The notes under the pieces were generated by a model. That model was not told the DNA's origin. It did not search any database and worked only from the letters and a program-made list of their open reading frames with translations. A DNA stretch of 64,000 nucleotides from Galaxea fascicularis (lineage: Eukaryota > Cnidaria > Anthozoa > Scleractinia > Euphylliidae), in the NCBI GenBank assembly GCA_948470475.1, contig OX419335.1, positions 14,855,740 through 14,919,739 on the forward strand, written 5' to 3'. Shown here in pieces: positions 1 to 12,200 of the stretch. The first letter of the stretch is position 1. Each line of letters starts with the position of its first letter. A program made the translations under genes and the position numbers.

Positions 1-439
1 TAGACTCGGTGAGCGCCTGAAAGCTGCCCAGTACGGGTATAAGGTTTGTCTCCTTAACTGCCCCATACGGCTTTATCTGGCATCTTGACTTTTTTTATCT
101 TCAGTTGACTTTTTTTTCCAGGCCATATCTCTTAAAGGTTGCCTCATCCATAGCGCTTACTGTAGTGCCGCTGTCCAGTAACACTGTGATGCTGGCACCA
201 TCGACTGGTACTTTTTTTAGGGGCCTTTTATCCGAGGTTCTCATGGGGTTAACCATTTCCAATGTGCATGTGGACTCGTCGCTGCTCTCGGATGAGGTGT
301 CAGATTTTTGTTCGCCTCCATATGGTAATTCTTTCATGGCTTAAATTTCTTGTTTGCTTTTACAAGAATTCGCAAAGTGATTCCTTTTCCAGCATCGCGT
401 ACAGTACATTGCTTGCTGAACACAGGAAAAGTTGATTAA

Positions 440-1591
440 TTCCCAAAGAATCTAAGTTGGGTTTACCTCGGCATCAATTATGGTCCAATTTGGGACTATC
501 TTGGGTATCATACAATTCCCAAACAAAAATCCAGATTGGGTAATGGGAACCATTTCCCAAGACATTACCAAACTGGGATAAAATTGGGATTTGTGGAATT
601 CCCAACTTGGTCCCCAAGTTACCCCAAATAATGGGTTACCCTTGGGTTTTAGTTGTCCCAAATACACCCCCAAGGTGATCCCAAGTAGGTACACTATATT
701 GGGGTTAAAAGCAACAACTTAGTCCCACAGCCAGGTGAAGTTGACCCAAGGTAGGTAAGTTCTTCATCCAAACAAACTCATCTGAACCGGAGTGATCAAA
801 GAAGGACATACACATACAATAAGTAATAAGATGTAATGATAATATAACATATCTTCTAAGACACCCGAGTGTTCAAAATCCAATTACATGTACTCCTCGA
901 ATTGTGATTAGAAACTTGGCTTAACAGTTTGCCCACAAAGTAAAGACTGTTCAACAAGATTTTATTCAATCAAAATACAAAGTAAGCTTAATACAATTTT
1001 GAGAAGAAAGCACTAAATTGATTTCAGATTTACCATTTATTTCAAAAGTAGAACTAAAATCTTTTTATTATTGGCTATGTGAAGCAGGGCTGTCACTAAT
1101 TTTTTTATGTAGGCAGGGATGTGCAAAAAGTAGCTGGGGAATCCAGCTGTTGTCAGATAGTCAATATGCTGTTTTTCTTTGAATCAAGGTAGCTGCGAAT
1201 CTATACCATGTTATCCCAGTACATACATTCCTTGGCTTAGGATTACATTGGGAATGTTTCCATGATTCTTGATTTTAATGAAATACACGATATCGTCCCA
1301 ACTCACCCCAAACAAATGATGTTGGTGTCACTGTTTCCCAGGTTTGATCCCCATTGGGGTGAGTTTTACCCGAAGTAGTCCCACAATGGGAGTAGTTCAA
1401 CCCAAGTTATCCCCAGTTTCATCTTTTTAAAATCCTGATTTTGGGTCAAATTTGGGAAATACTCATTGGGAATTATTAACCTGGCTTTCTTTTGAATTGG
1501 AATACCCAACTTAATCCTCACAAATACCCAACTTTGGAAATTGGGAATTCTCATATCCCAGGATGAAACAAAGTTTGACCCAAGTTGGGAA
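440..1591. mobile_element. 1.15-kb TTAA-flanked element rich in CCCAA/TTGGG motifs
   Basis: The element begins TTCCCAA and ends TTGGGAA, with TTAA immediately outside both ends (436-439 and 1592-1595). This looks like a TTAA target duplication. It splits the gypsy gag between its two zinc knuckles, which dates it as the younger insertion. Both flanks (440-720 and 1240-1591) contain dozens of CCCAA and TTGGG words in mixed orientation; the centre is AT-rich. No transposase ORF is visible, so this is a non-autonomous copy. TTAA targets are typical of piggyBac-like elements, but the family is not proven. Confidence 0.65.
1090..1205. repeat. Interspersed repeat copy, also present at 18525-18640
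   Basis: The stretch with GGGATGTGCAAAAAGTA and GGAATCCAGCT followed by ATAGTCAATA recurs, diverged, near 18530-18640 in a COG1 intron. It sits inside the CCCAA-rich element. Function unknown. Confidence 0.5.
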
Positions 1592-2302
1592 TTAAAATTT
1601 TTTTCCTGTGGAAGGCCGGACATTTCCTTGGTCCCCCTTGGTGCAGCCACTGTTTCCCGCAATTAAAACACGATTTTTTGCTTGTTGGGTTCACTGTGAT
1701 TTTATCCACTTCTTGCTTAACAGTGACCTCCGTTGGGGTTTGGTTCTCCACTTTTGTGGCATGTTGATCCATGCTTTTGAGACCTTTGGCATATTTGAGT
1801 GCTTCTGCCAGTGTTAGCTGGTCTTGTAGTAGCTTTCTTTTTCCTCTTTTGGATTTTCCGCTCTTGATCATGGCCATTAGTATCTTGGTATCCAACCAAC
1901 CCAGTGGGAAGTCACAATGTTCACCTTCCACTCTAAGCTTTGAGATGAACAAGTCCCAAGTTTTGCCCTTTCCTTGGTTGATGTAGTGAAATTCTGAGAT
2001 TCCTTGAACTTGTCTTGTAGTGTATTAACGGCTCCATCCAAGTCTGTTCCCGTGTTACCAAGTTGTTCGAATATGTCTAGAGTAGCTTCACCTATCGAAT
2101 CCAAGAACAGCGATCGTTGTTGTGCCTTGTCAGGAATGTTGTATGCTTTCAAGTGGTTATTCTTGAAATGCTTGGCATATTTAACGAAGCGAGCATAAAC
2201 AGTTTCTGGGTCCTTGTGAATATTGAATTCTGGAAACTGTTTATAGCCGATATTGATCGCCATTCTGTCCCTTATTCATGTCCCATCCTCATCGCCAATT
2301 TA

Positions 2303-2800
2303 ATGTCGAGAGTTTACAGTGTTAACACTTCTCGAGCAATGTCAGCTCGGGCCGACTCTATGCACTTATAGCATGCTTACATACCATGCCTACATTACTT
2401 TACATATATGGTGGTGTACAGTCACGCCATTATACCAGCCTTTAGGCGAGTGTGTATGCAAAGAAAATACAGGTGACGAGTGGGATATTCTATGGTATAC
2501 CACAAGAAAGCCTTGCATAACTATTTTATACCATGTTGTAGAAATACGCAGCCTCGCCTAATTGATGCAGTGCATGATGGGAAGGTTGGGTGTGATACCA
2601 CTAAGTTGCACTGATTGATGGGAAGGTTCAGTGGAATACCGACAAATATACAATGGCTTTCCTGCATTCTGATTGGCTGTATTTTTTGTGGCATGGTATA
2701 AATGTATATGTAATGTGATCTGGTCAACAGAGGATTTGGCTTGGCTTTTTTTACTACTAAATAGCTTCGTACCGCACAACAAGTGCGGCACTCATCAGAT
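2303..2800 (-). repeat. Possible 5' LTR and primer-binding region of the gypsy remnant
   Basis: Directly upstream of gag on the minus strand is a leader containing TTGGCGATGAGGATGGGAC (about 2283-2302), where a gypsy-type primer-binding region would sit. It follows a candidate LTR end in CA at about 2304. A start near 2800 and a TATAAATG box near 2700 would fit an LTR of roughly 500 bp. No second LTR lies in the window, so the boundary is a guess. Confidence 0.3.
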
Positions 2801-3268
2801 TAATTAGCCGAATGATGAACTTGGAAGCTGGTGCCATAGAGGTTGGTGGGATCCTAAGCAATTCAGGTGCAGCAGGGAGGTATTCACAGCAACCCTGTGG
2901 GCAGGAACCACCCCCAGCGAGCAGCTGCCAACAGGCACCCTCACACTGAAAGAAATTCAGTGGAATACTTACTATTTGCCATACTTACCAACCTTAACCA
3001 CTAATGGGTGGGAGAGAACGGGACCAGAATCCGCAAAAATTTGCTCAAAGAACTAAGCAAAGGCTGAATTAATCTGCAAAGATTTACAACGGCCAAATGA
3101 ATCAGCAAAGATTAGCAATCAGTGATCCACAGTGTTCGTTCAAAGCCAAGCACATGTAATCCGTCCCTGCAAATTCCATGGGTGCCCACCCCACAGATTA
3201 TTTGCACAAATTAGGAAGACTGCTGGCAGCATTGGCTCAAATTTTAACATCACTTAAATTGCATTTAG

Positions 3269-6200
3269 CCACATTAATCATATGAAGGACTTACATCAAG
3301 CAGTGAAAAGTACTGAAAGATGTGTTGTACATTTTTCTCAGGTTATGAACTTTGTGCGTGATATTCAGAAGCAGTGTAAGGAACTTCATTTATCTCACAG
3401 ATGCCATGGTGTAGGGGGTAACCAGTCAGCAGCTGAAAAAGGAATGTATGTTACATGATGGTAAAACATATTATGGTAATCCTTACTAATCAAGGGATCT
3501 CATGAGAATGAGAACAAAACCAGCCAATTGTGACATATATGCATATATCACTGTGAATATTAGCAAATTAAGTAAATGTTGTGAAATAGAAATGTTGAGC
3601 AAATGCAGTATTCGAGAAGAAGAGGTTGCTTGTTTTGTTATGCTTCAAAGGAAAGAATGTCCAGCAAATGACTTGATTTGGTATGTCAGTCTTTGAATTA
3701 TTCTCCAAAACATCAAGCGTGGTGTCATACGTGTATGTTAGCCTTTTATAAACTGGGTTCACACCAAATTTACCCAATTCTTGAGTGACAGATTGTTGTT
3801 TGTAAATAATTTATGATTTGCTCCTTCCTTATTCAGCACTTCACAGACAAAGACTGGTTTTTATGCCATTGCATCTCAAATGAAGCTTTTGGTAGATACT
3901 CCAGAGAAGGTATGTTAGATGTTAACAAGAAATTCGCCAAATTTGAAAGAGGCCGTTTTGGCCATTTGGACCCCCTTTGTGCTTAAAAAAGTACTTCAAA
4001 TTCATTGTAAATTAAAAATTTAAGACTTTGAGTAAACACTTCTGAGACTTTTAGTAACATGATATGTGATGATTAACTTGTTACTTGAGACAAAATGATT
4101 TCAGCTGAGATGAAACAGATGTAATTTTTGAAGAGTATTTGACCATTGTCTTACAAATCAACTACATTGCAATCATTAAGGCCTGATATGATCACTTTCA
4201 CGTCTGTGGATCGGTGCAATAGATTTTTCTTCGATTTAATTTATGAAAGAATTGCAGTTCGGTGTCTGCCCAGACGTATTTTCAGTTCATATCTGCTTGT
4301 TTTTGTGACAAACCAGATGTGTGACTGCCATGCCTGAAGTATTGTAAAATTGTAAGACATTGTCACTTGATGTCTGAGTAGCGCAAGTGATAAGTGCATA
4401 GTGTGAATTTTTGATCTGAGATCTTGAGGTCGCACAATCAAATCTCAGTACAGGTGAGTTAAAAAAATTCTTGCAGCTCTCAATGGGCGACAAAAGTGGT
4501 TGAGACAGTTGACTGAATCGAGTGCTAATATCAACATAAATTTCACTTATTCCATTTCAAATCCTGTTTACATTGAGAGCCACCCCCCCTCCCTCCCCCT
4601 TTTCAATGTTGCACAGGAAGGAAGCAAGTTCTAGAGACAGGAAATCCAACACTGTTTTGGGGGATGGGGGTCTACCGTATATTTTAGGGGGAAATGAGCC
4701 TTAAGTACTCCAAAAGGGCAAAATGTCTCAACACTTTTGTCGCTCATTGTCTGGCTGAGCAGGGCACCAGCCTCATGATGGACCCGATAAATAAAAACAA
4801 GAAATTCGCTGAATTTTGAAGCGGCCGTTTTTGCCATTTGGACCACCTTTATGCTTAGAATGTAGTTCAATTCGATCGTAATTTAATTTTTAGTAAACAC
4901 TTCTGTCTAAGACACTTTTAGTAGCGTGATGCGTGACGATTAACTCGTTACATAATTTTGCCACTGTCTTACAAATAAACCAAATTGCAATCATTAAGGC
5001 CTGATATAATCAGTATAGGAGCAGAATGGTTATAAATAGCAAATTTTCACCTCATTACTTATTCATAGAGGGCTTGGCCGAAGGTATGTCTATCCCCTAG
5101 CAATCAGGAAGCCCGGGTTCAAATCCTGGCAACAGCAACCTTCTTTAGCTTTCCTTTTTTCTTTTTCTTTTTGTTCTGCTTTTTTACGTGGGATGCATAG
5201 GCAGACCATGTACAAGTTTCGGTCGAGTTTCGTCGTGATCATAGTCTCATATGGAAGTTAACCCACGCGCTTGTGTTTGTCACTGAAGTTAAGCCCTGTT
5301 GGCCAGGATTACTACTTGGATGGGTGGCCGCCTCTGATACCTGGTGTTGTTGACTTTCTACTAGTCTTCTTTCTTCAATTTCATTCCTGTACTTTAAGGA
5401 ACCATGTGACACTGTTAGTTTCACTGTTTTACATTTTGTATGCTGGACTGTTTTAACACAAATTTGCACAGTTTGAAATTTGATCAAGCAGGATATTTAT
5501 GATGTCGAGGTCAGGTAGCGCAACATTCATTCATACGCTCTTCGGCGATTTGAGAGATAAACCATAATAGGGGTATAAATCTTGCTGGCCTTTAAGCTGA
5601 TTAGTGTTTTTGGTTGGTGTTAAATTACAATAATTATTGAATGGTTCCAGGGTTTTCAGTAACATTTTAAACTACCAGATTCATAGGTTAAACAAGCGGA
5701 CGTCAAACCTTAAAAAATTATTATTTCGTGTGAACCATCAGACGTTACAACCAGACTTTTCATGTCAAACAATGTTACGTCCGGCGTCCAGCCTCAAACA
5801 AAACCCCTGATGGTTGGTGACTATATTTTTTACTTACTGTCCACCATACACACTTCTTGGTACAAATAACCTCAACATGAAAGTGCTGAATATTTTTTTC
5901 AAATATGGTTCAATCAGCAATCACTGGTGGCAAGATAACCCTTGGTGGCGAGGTGACTAGTTACCGAACCATCATGTGTTTAGCTACCTGCATAAAAATT
6001 TGCAGCAAATTGCACATCCCATGTTAACGCCTCCAGGTGTCTTGTTTTAAAGTATTTATTTATTTTGACTAAGTGTTGAGCTTTAGAGCGATTTTACAAT
6101 TTTACATGGAAATTCAATGGGTTTTAGTAGAAACAAAGAGCCCAAACACCAAATGACTGGCCTTTCGATTTGTTTGATAAGTCGGGGAAATCAACGATTT

Positions 6201-9200
6201 AATCACATCCAGGTTATGATATTTTCATCTAGATGTGTTGTGCGATTCCCTTAAGACCTATTTTTCTTAAAATCAAGCTGCATTTTACGCAGGCCATAGT
6301 ATACGAACCGCTCTGTGGTTGTGGGCACTATGGGTTTATATTTGCATGACTATCAACCTGTTACGTGAAACAAAATGATTTCAGCTGAGATAAATATTGC
6401 ACCATCATTTCAGATTATTTCAAGTACTTGGTTCGGGTGTAATTTTTGAAGAGCATTTGGCCATTGTGTTACAGATCAACTACATGACAATCACAAAGGC
6501 CCGATATAATCCATTTCAAGGCCGTGGATAGGTTCCATAGATTTTTTTTTATGTGAAACAATTACTTTACAGTTAGGTGTTTACCCGAACGTATTTGCAG
6601 TTAATATCTGGTCTCTGGGAGATTTACCCGCTTACCAGATTTAGAGGTAAAGATTGCATCATCATTTCAAGTCCACGGTTCGTGTTGTTTACAGCTGAAG
6701 TTGAAAGGCAACAAAGGTCGTGGGAATTGCTTACCATATCCTAATGATAATATCATAGTTTAGATCAGATAAATTCTTCGATTTTCTGGAAAGTTAATCC
6801 TTTCTTGAGTAAACACAAAGGATATTTGTTTGCATGACAAACCAGATGCATGACTGCCATGCCTTATGTATTGTAAAATTGTGAAATGCAGTTACTTGAT
6901 GTCTGAGTGGCACAAGTGATAAATGCATCGGTGAACTTTTGGTCTGAGATGCTGAGATCTCATGATCAAATCTCAGTGCAGGTGGGATAAATAAAAAAAT
7001 TCTTGCAGCTCTAGCCGAGCGGGGCATGGGCCTCATGATGGACACGACAAATAAAAAAAAATGGGTATTACTAGAAGCGGCTCATCGCCTAGCGACGGCC
7101 GCTTAATTATCAGGATCATATCTTAGAACTTTTGCCTGTCTCATTAGATTTGCATTCCAATGAAATCATCAGGAATTACTACAGTGTATATTTTATTCTA
7201 AATTGTGTGTTGGAGTCTTTGCCTGGTTCACACATGTGATGCAATTGCAGATGTAAATGCCAATACAAACACAAGATAAAAGCACTTGTTAGTACTAAGA
7301 AAGGTCTGAAAAATGTCTACAAGTCTTTCTCTAGACCTATTCAAGACTAAATTAGACCTAGCGCTTTTGTACGGGCAGTTGTTGGACCAACATAGTGTCT
7401 TTCATGGTTATATCAGACACTGAACTGATGGAGAGTGTGCGAAAGTAATTCCTGTACTGTTCTTGACCTTCCTTTCCCAGGGCCCCTCTGAATACCAGCC
7501 TCATAGCTGAATGGGCTACCCTGGCTAAATAGAGTTTACTTACTTACTTAAGGCGATGTCTCCATCATGGCTGCATATCTTACCTTCCTTCTCCCACTGT
7601 TGTATGAATCACTTTGAAATATTTTCAATTCACTACCTGTTACCATACTCATTCAAAATCCCATAATTATAGGTATGGAGTGCATTGGAAAGAAAGCAGT
7701 ATCTAAAAGCAGCTCAGCTGTACCTTTTCTCTCGTCACATTGTCAGCATCCTTCACATTGATACAGGAGATTCCTCTGCACCTAAGTTATTGGTTAGTTT
7801 AATCATGACATCCTTCTTGTACAGTTTTCCATCTTACTATATAAACTGTGGCTTGGAATTCTTGTGTTTAAATCAAGTAATAGCATTTATAGCTGATGTG
7901 CAGAAAGATTATTATAATATTATTATTTTTACATTTTTGTGCAGTTTATAGCTGATGGTCATGTTGCATGTTGAAACAAATACATTGCCATTACATACTC
8001 AATAAATGATGCACAAGTGGAGTCAAAACATTCTTAATGCAGAACTGAAAGATTCAAAATGACTTGTAACATGATAACTGTTGAGATGTTTCTTGTTTAA
8101 TTTAAATGTGTATTGGAGCCCACAGTATTTCATACAATTTATGATGTCTGTAAGGTTAAACCACCACTTACTCCTTGTGTAGTTTATAGTCTGTGTTGTA
8201 TGTCGATTATTGTTTTATGATCATAATAATTTAGAAAATACAAATGAATATAGGTAACTTTTCTTTGTTTTAGTCCTCATTCCCAATCTTACCAAAACAG
8301 TGGGCAGCTATTAGCCATTTCAAGGACTCAATTCTTCAGGTAATGTTAACTAAAGTTAAAAGTTGGAAACTTTTAAGACATTTTCACCAAAACATGCATA
8401 ATCTGTACCATCATGTTTAATATAAAATTAGTTCAATTAAATGTTGTTGCCAATTTAAATTTGTTTAGAGGTCAGGTATATAAATGCAACATGGTTGTAA
8501 TAATTACAACCAAGTTGCATTGGTATACCTGACCTGTTGAACAACAATTATTGTTTTCAGCAGGGTGCAGTATATGTCAAATCAAGTGAATTTTAATGCA
8601 ACATGCCTATTTTCTAGATTTTGAAAGAGTCATTATTTGATATATAATTTACTGGTTGATATGGTCAACCATTAAAGTTTTATTTATAATGGCAATTAAA
8701 TACATGTACTACCAAGATCTTTGTCTTTCCTTGTTTATGCTACTAAAGAAAGTGAGGGTTTTCCATTGAATGAAAATGTCACTCAAGCATAATTCTGATT
8801 ATTTACTTTATTTTTTTCTGTTAGGGGAGCCGTATCTTGTTAAAAGATGCTACTCAAACTGAAGAGGTAATCTCTCCTCAATAACGCCATCTTGTGTTTT
8901 GTTTTCATGCGTTTTTTTTTCGCATTATGCGCCTTATATAAGTGTGCTGCAGTTACATTACATTACAGGAACAGGAACATTAATTAAAGCTATGCAAATG
9001 TCTAGAGAGCTTGACCCATTCTTTGCACGCTGTTTCTTTTCAGATGCTTGCAGAGTCATTGTGCTCAATTCTTCTATTAGAGGAAACATCACCTCGTCAG
9101 GTCTTCACTGAATTTATCTTGGCAAGGAAGGCTGCATTACAGGAGATTTTTCATCCTTGTCAACATGGTGAGGTTTTTGTCTTTCCTTTACGTACAGCAT

Positions 9201-12200
9201 CAGCACTGCTCCTACCCATAGTAAGGCAGCTGATCATTACAAAACGTAACGTTAGCACAGGAGAAAGTGTATGTCTGAGAAAATTTCTTGGGTCATAATG
9301 AAATAACCTTCAGCTTATTATTTACTGCTTATCTCACACTTCAAAGAGATTTAATCATTCACTGATAGAACAGCTTTTTCAAATGGTTGTTTAACTGCAA
9401 CTCTGACAAAGATGCATCACAAATAATTTTGTGGAGCCATCACTAGTGAGCCAGAGCAACTTACAAGAAGTTCAATATCGCAGTACAATGCAATCTTAAT
9501 TTTTGTATACCACCTTCCGCTACACCTAAAGCCAAAGATGTCCCATTGGTAAACCTTTGTAAGGGGGATGCATGGACTGACATAAGCCATTTGGTCCCTA
9601 CCTTGATATTTTTCAACACACAATAATAACATTATCAGACAAGTCTTGTGCAGTGTAGGATATATACGTAATGAAATGCAAGGGTATATTTTGTAGGAGG
9701 CAGGATGGTCGAGTGGTTAAGGGCACTTGATTTCAATGCGGTGACCCAAGTTTAAATCCTGCTCTGGCCACTATCTGGTGTTGTTCTGGGTAAGTGCCTG
9801 GTTCAACTCCTTGGTCATCCTTGTAAATAGGACTCCAACTGATTTGCCTCCGCGGTTTGGGATTCTTATCATGTTACAAGTATGTTTATTTGAATTATTT
9901 GTTTCTTGGAATTTAAGTGGAGTGCCTGTAAACTAGCTGCTTAGCTAAGTGTACTTTCACTATAAACGTGGTATTCTTATTATTATTTTTATTCTTCTTA
10001 TTATTATTATTATTATTTGCAAGCCTACTTTTAACTTCTCTTGTTTGAAGGTGTTTTATTAGTTTTACCTTGTTTATTTAACTTTGAGTGAAACCATGTT
10101 GATAATTCTGTTATTAACAGCATTTACTATGTCATGAAAGTGTTATTGTGATATACGTAGAACCTACAAATGAATTTTGAGCAGCTTTTTACTGTTTCCT
10201 GTCATCTTGTCAGCAACAAGCATCAAGTCTCAAGTTTGTGAAGTTGTGCGAATCATTCGTAGCAGTCTCTATCAAATACATGCTTTGTTCTATTGTCATG
10301 AAGAAACTGAATTAAAAGGTCAGCTGCTTTGAAGCTTGTTGTGTATGTTTATGAAGTCATTGAAAGCAAATCTGAGGATCAGACTAAGAAACAGAATTTT
10401 GCCATTACTTTAATAGACAATCCTGCACTTGTATTCAAGACTCTTGCTGACGTTATCAGAAGGGAAACCTCCCCCAACAGTGATGAGGAATGTAAGTTTC
10501 ACAAAAGCTTTAAAATCGTTCAGAGCACCAGTGTGGAGGTTCATTGTTGTACATTAAATTATGAATTAATTTATTTGAATGATTATAATAATAATTATTT
10601 CATTGTATGCTAGTAAAGTTAAAAGTTATTTTACAATGTAAAGGCTTTTCTGGTTGTAAAGAATACAGTGAAGCAGCTTCCAAATCAATGATGTTGCCAT
10701 TCTCATAAGGGACACACTGACTTGTATGTTTTCTTTCAGCTTTGGAGGCTTTGTTTGGTCCTGACTTTGACTTGGTGACCAGTGCAAGATTCCTTCCTAA
10801 GACTGTTTTAGGTAAGTCTACCTCATTTGAACATATACAGTGTCAGTACGAATTATGACTGTGTATATAATTTCTTAATGTTAAAATCATTATGAAAGCA
10901 GTAATTATCACTTTGGGTGCTTAAGGTTTGGGTTTGGGTTTCCCACAGGAACCACCTTTTTTGTCAGCCCTTTTTCTAAGTGTTATTGGAGTTAACAAAA
11001 GCTGTTATTGCAGCAGGTGTGTGCATATTGTTAGATGTGTCTGCTCTACTGAGTATGAGTTTCTGAAAGTTTAATCAGAGAACTTAAATAACACTATTAG
11101 CAACTCCCATGAAAATGCCATAATAGTTACTTATATCATGTGAGGGGACTATCATGGAGTAAACTGTTAGCAACACAGAGTTGGAGTTAAGAAAGAAGGT
11201 GAGATAAAAATACCATCAAGCTCACATTCTTCACTTTGGTTTTTTGATGAGGACAGCAAATAAATAATTTCCTTAAATTACTTACAATGGACTTGCAGAG
11301 CTGCAGGTATTGTTTCGTGTTTTGATGTTCTCATTGCTGTTACTACTGTTACAGCAAAAGTGTTGCCACAGAACAGGAATGTGTACTCTGATCATGCAGC
11401 TTTACATGTCAACCTTAACTGAACTTCCCATCTCAGTTCATTTTATTGATTGTCACAACTCTATTTTTGTAATTAAAAAATGTCCTGTGTCCCATGTAAA
11501 TGCGTTGTCTGATCTCCAACAGGTGCATATGTTGTGGTTCAATTTTATCCTTGGTTCAAATTTTATTTTTCTTTGTTTTTGCGGTAATGTTGATAATGAG
11601 TTTGAAACAAAGAAAAATAAAATTTGAACCAAGGATAACATTGAACCACAACACATACAGTACGCAACATCCAGGGCTCAAAACATTATTGACATTACTA
11701 TTATAAGGCATTGTTTCATTGACTCTATTTTGGAGTAGGAATAAAGAAAATAGCCTTTAGATTTATCATTCTATGAACTTTGTACCTTTTGGAGGACTGA
11801 CAGCAGACACCAGCACACAAATTATACTCAAAACCCATCTTGTTGTCTGGCAATTAATAAACTCAAAAAACTTTGTATGATGAATAAATCTCCACTTGTT
11901 ATAATTGTGTGTTAAGACATTTGGAGGGGACTGTCCCTGTTGCTGGGATAAATTATATCATTTTCATCAGGAAAAAACTCAAATTATTGCATTTACTTTC
12001 AACGCACTAATTTACATACTCCATAATTGCAAAAGTCAAAAGACCTTGTCAGTTGGTCAACATGTTTGTTTTGAATTGGAACCTACCTCATATAACAATG
12101 CATGAAAAGTAATCTAACTTGTAACCAGCAACAAAACAGTTCTACACAAATGTTTCATGGAGACATTAATGTACAATCATGTACCTCTATCTTAAATGAT

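Larger units (their letters stand above)
1..2263 (-). pseudogene. Broken Ty3/gypsy-type retrotransposon: gag with two zinc knuckles and start of protease
   Basis: Read on the minus strand, gag starts near 2263. Its capsid-like part (FPEFNIHKDP, then LDSIGEATLDIFEQL) resembles the gag of cnidarian gypsy elements. A frame change near 1900-1950 breaks it. The next frame (about 1952-1600) holds a first zinc knuckle, CFNC followed by a spaced His and Cys. After the inserted element at 440-1591, the sequence resumes at about 435 with a second knuckle of CX2CX4HX4C type (CTRCWKRNHFANSC). It then runs into a retropepsin active site (LLDSGTTVSAMD) at 337-101. Reverse transcriptase and integrase would lie left of position 1 and are not visible. 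The frameshift, an in-frame stop before 337 and the insertion show that this copy is dead. The Ty3/gypsy assignment rests on the gag/protease style only. Confidence 0.75.

Noticed and set aside
452..1662. ORFs of 80-98 codons inside the CCCAA-rich element
   Set aside because: They come from the repeated CCCAA/TTGGG words, not from a protein.
5232..5354. Functional 5S rRNA gene
   Set aside because: The 5' third is too diverged and no tandem 5S units are present.
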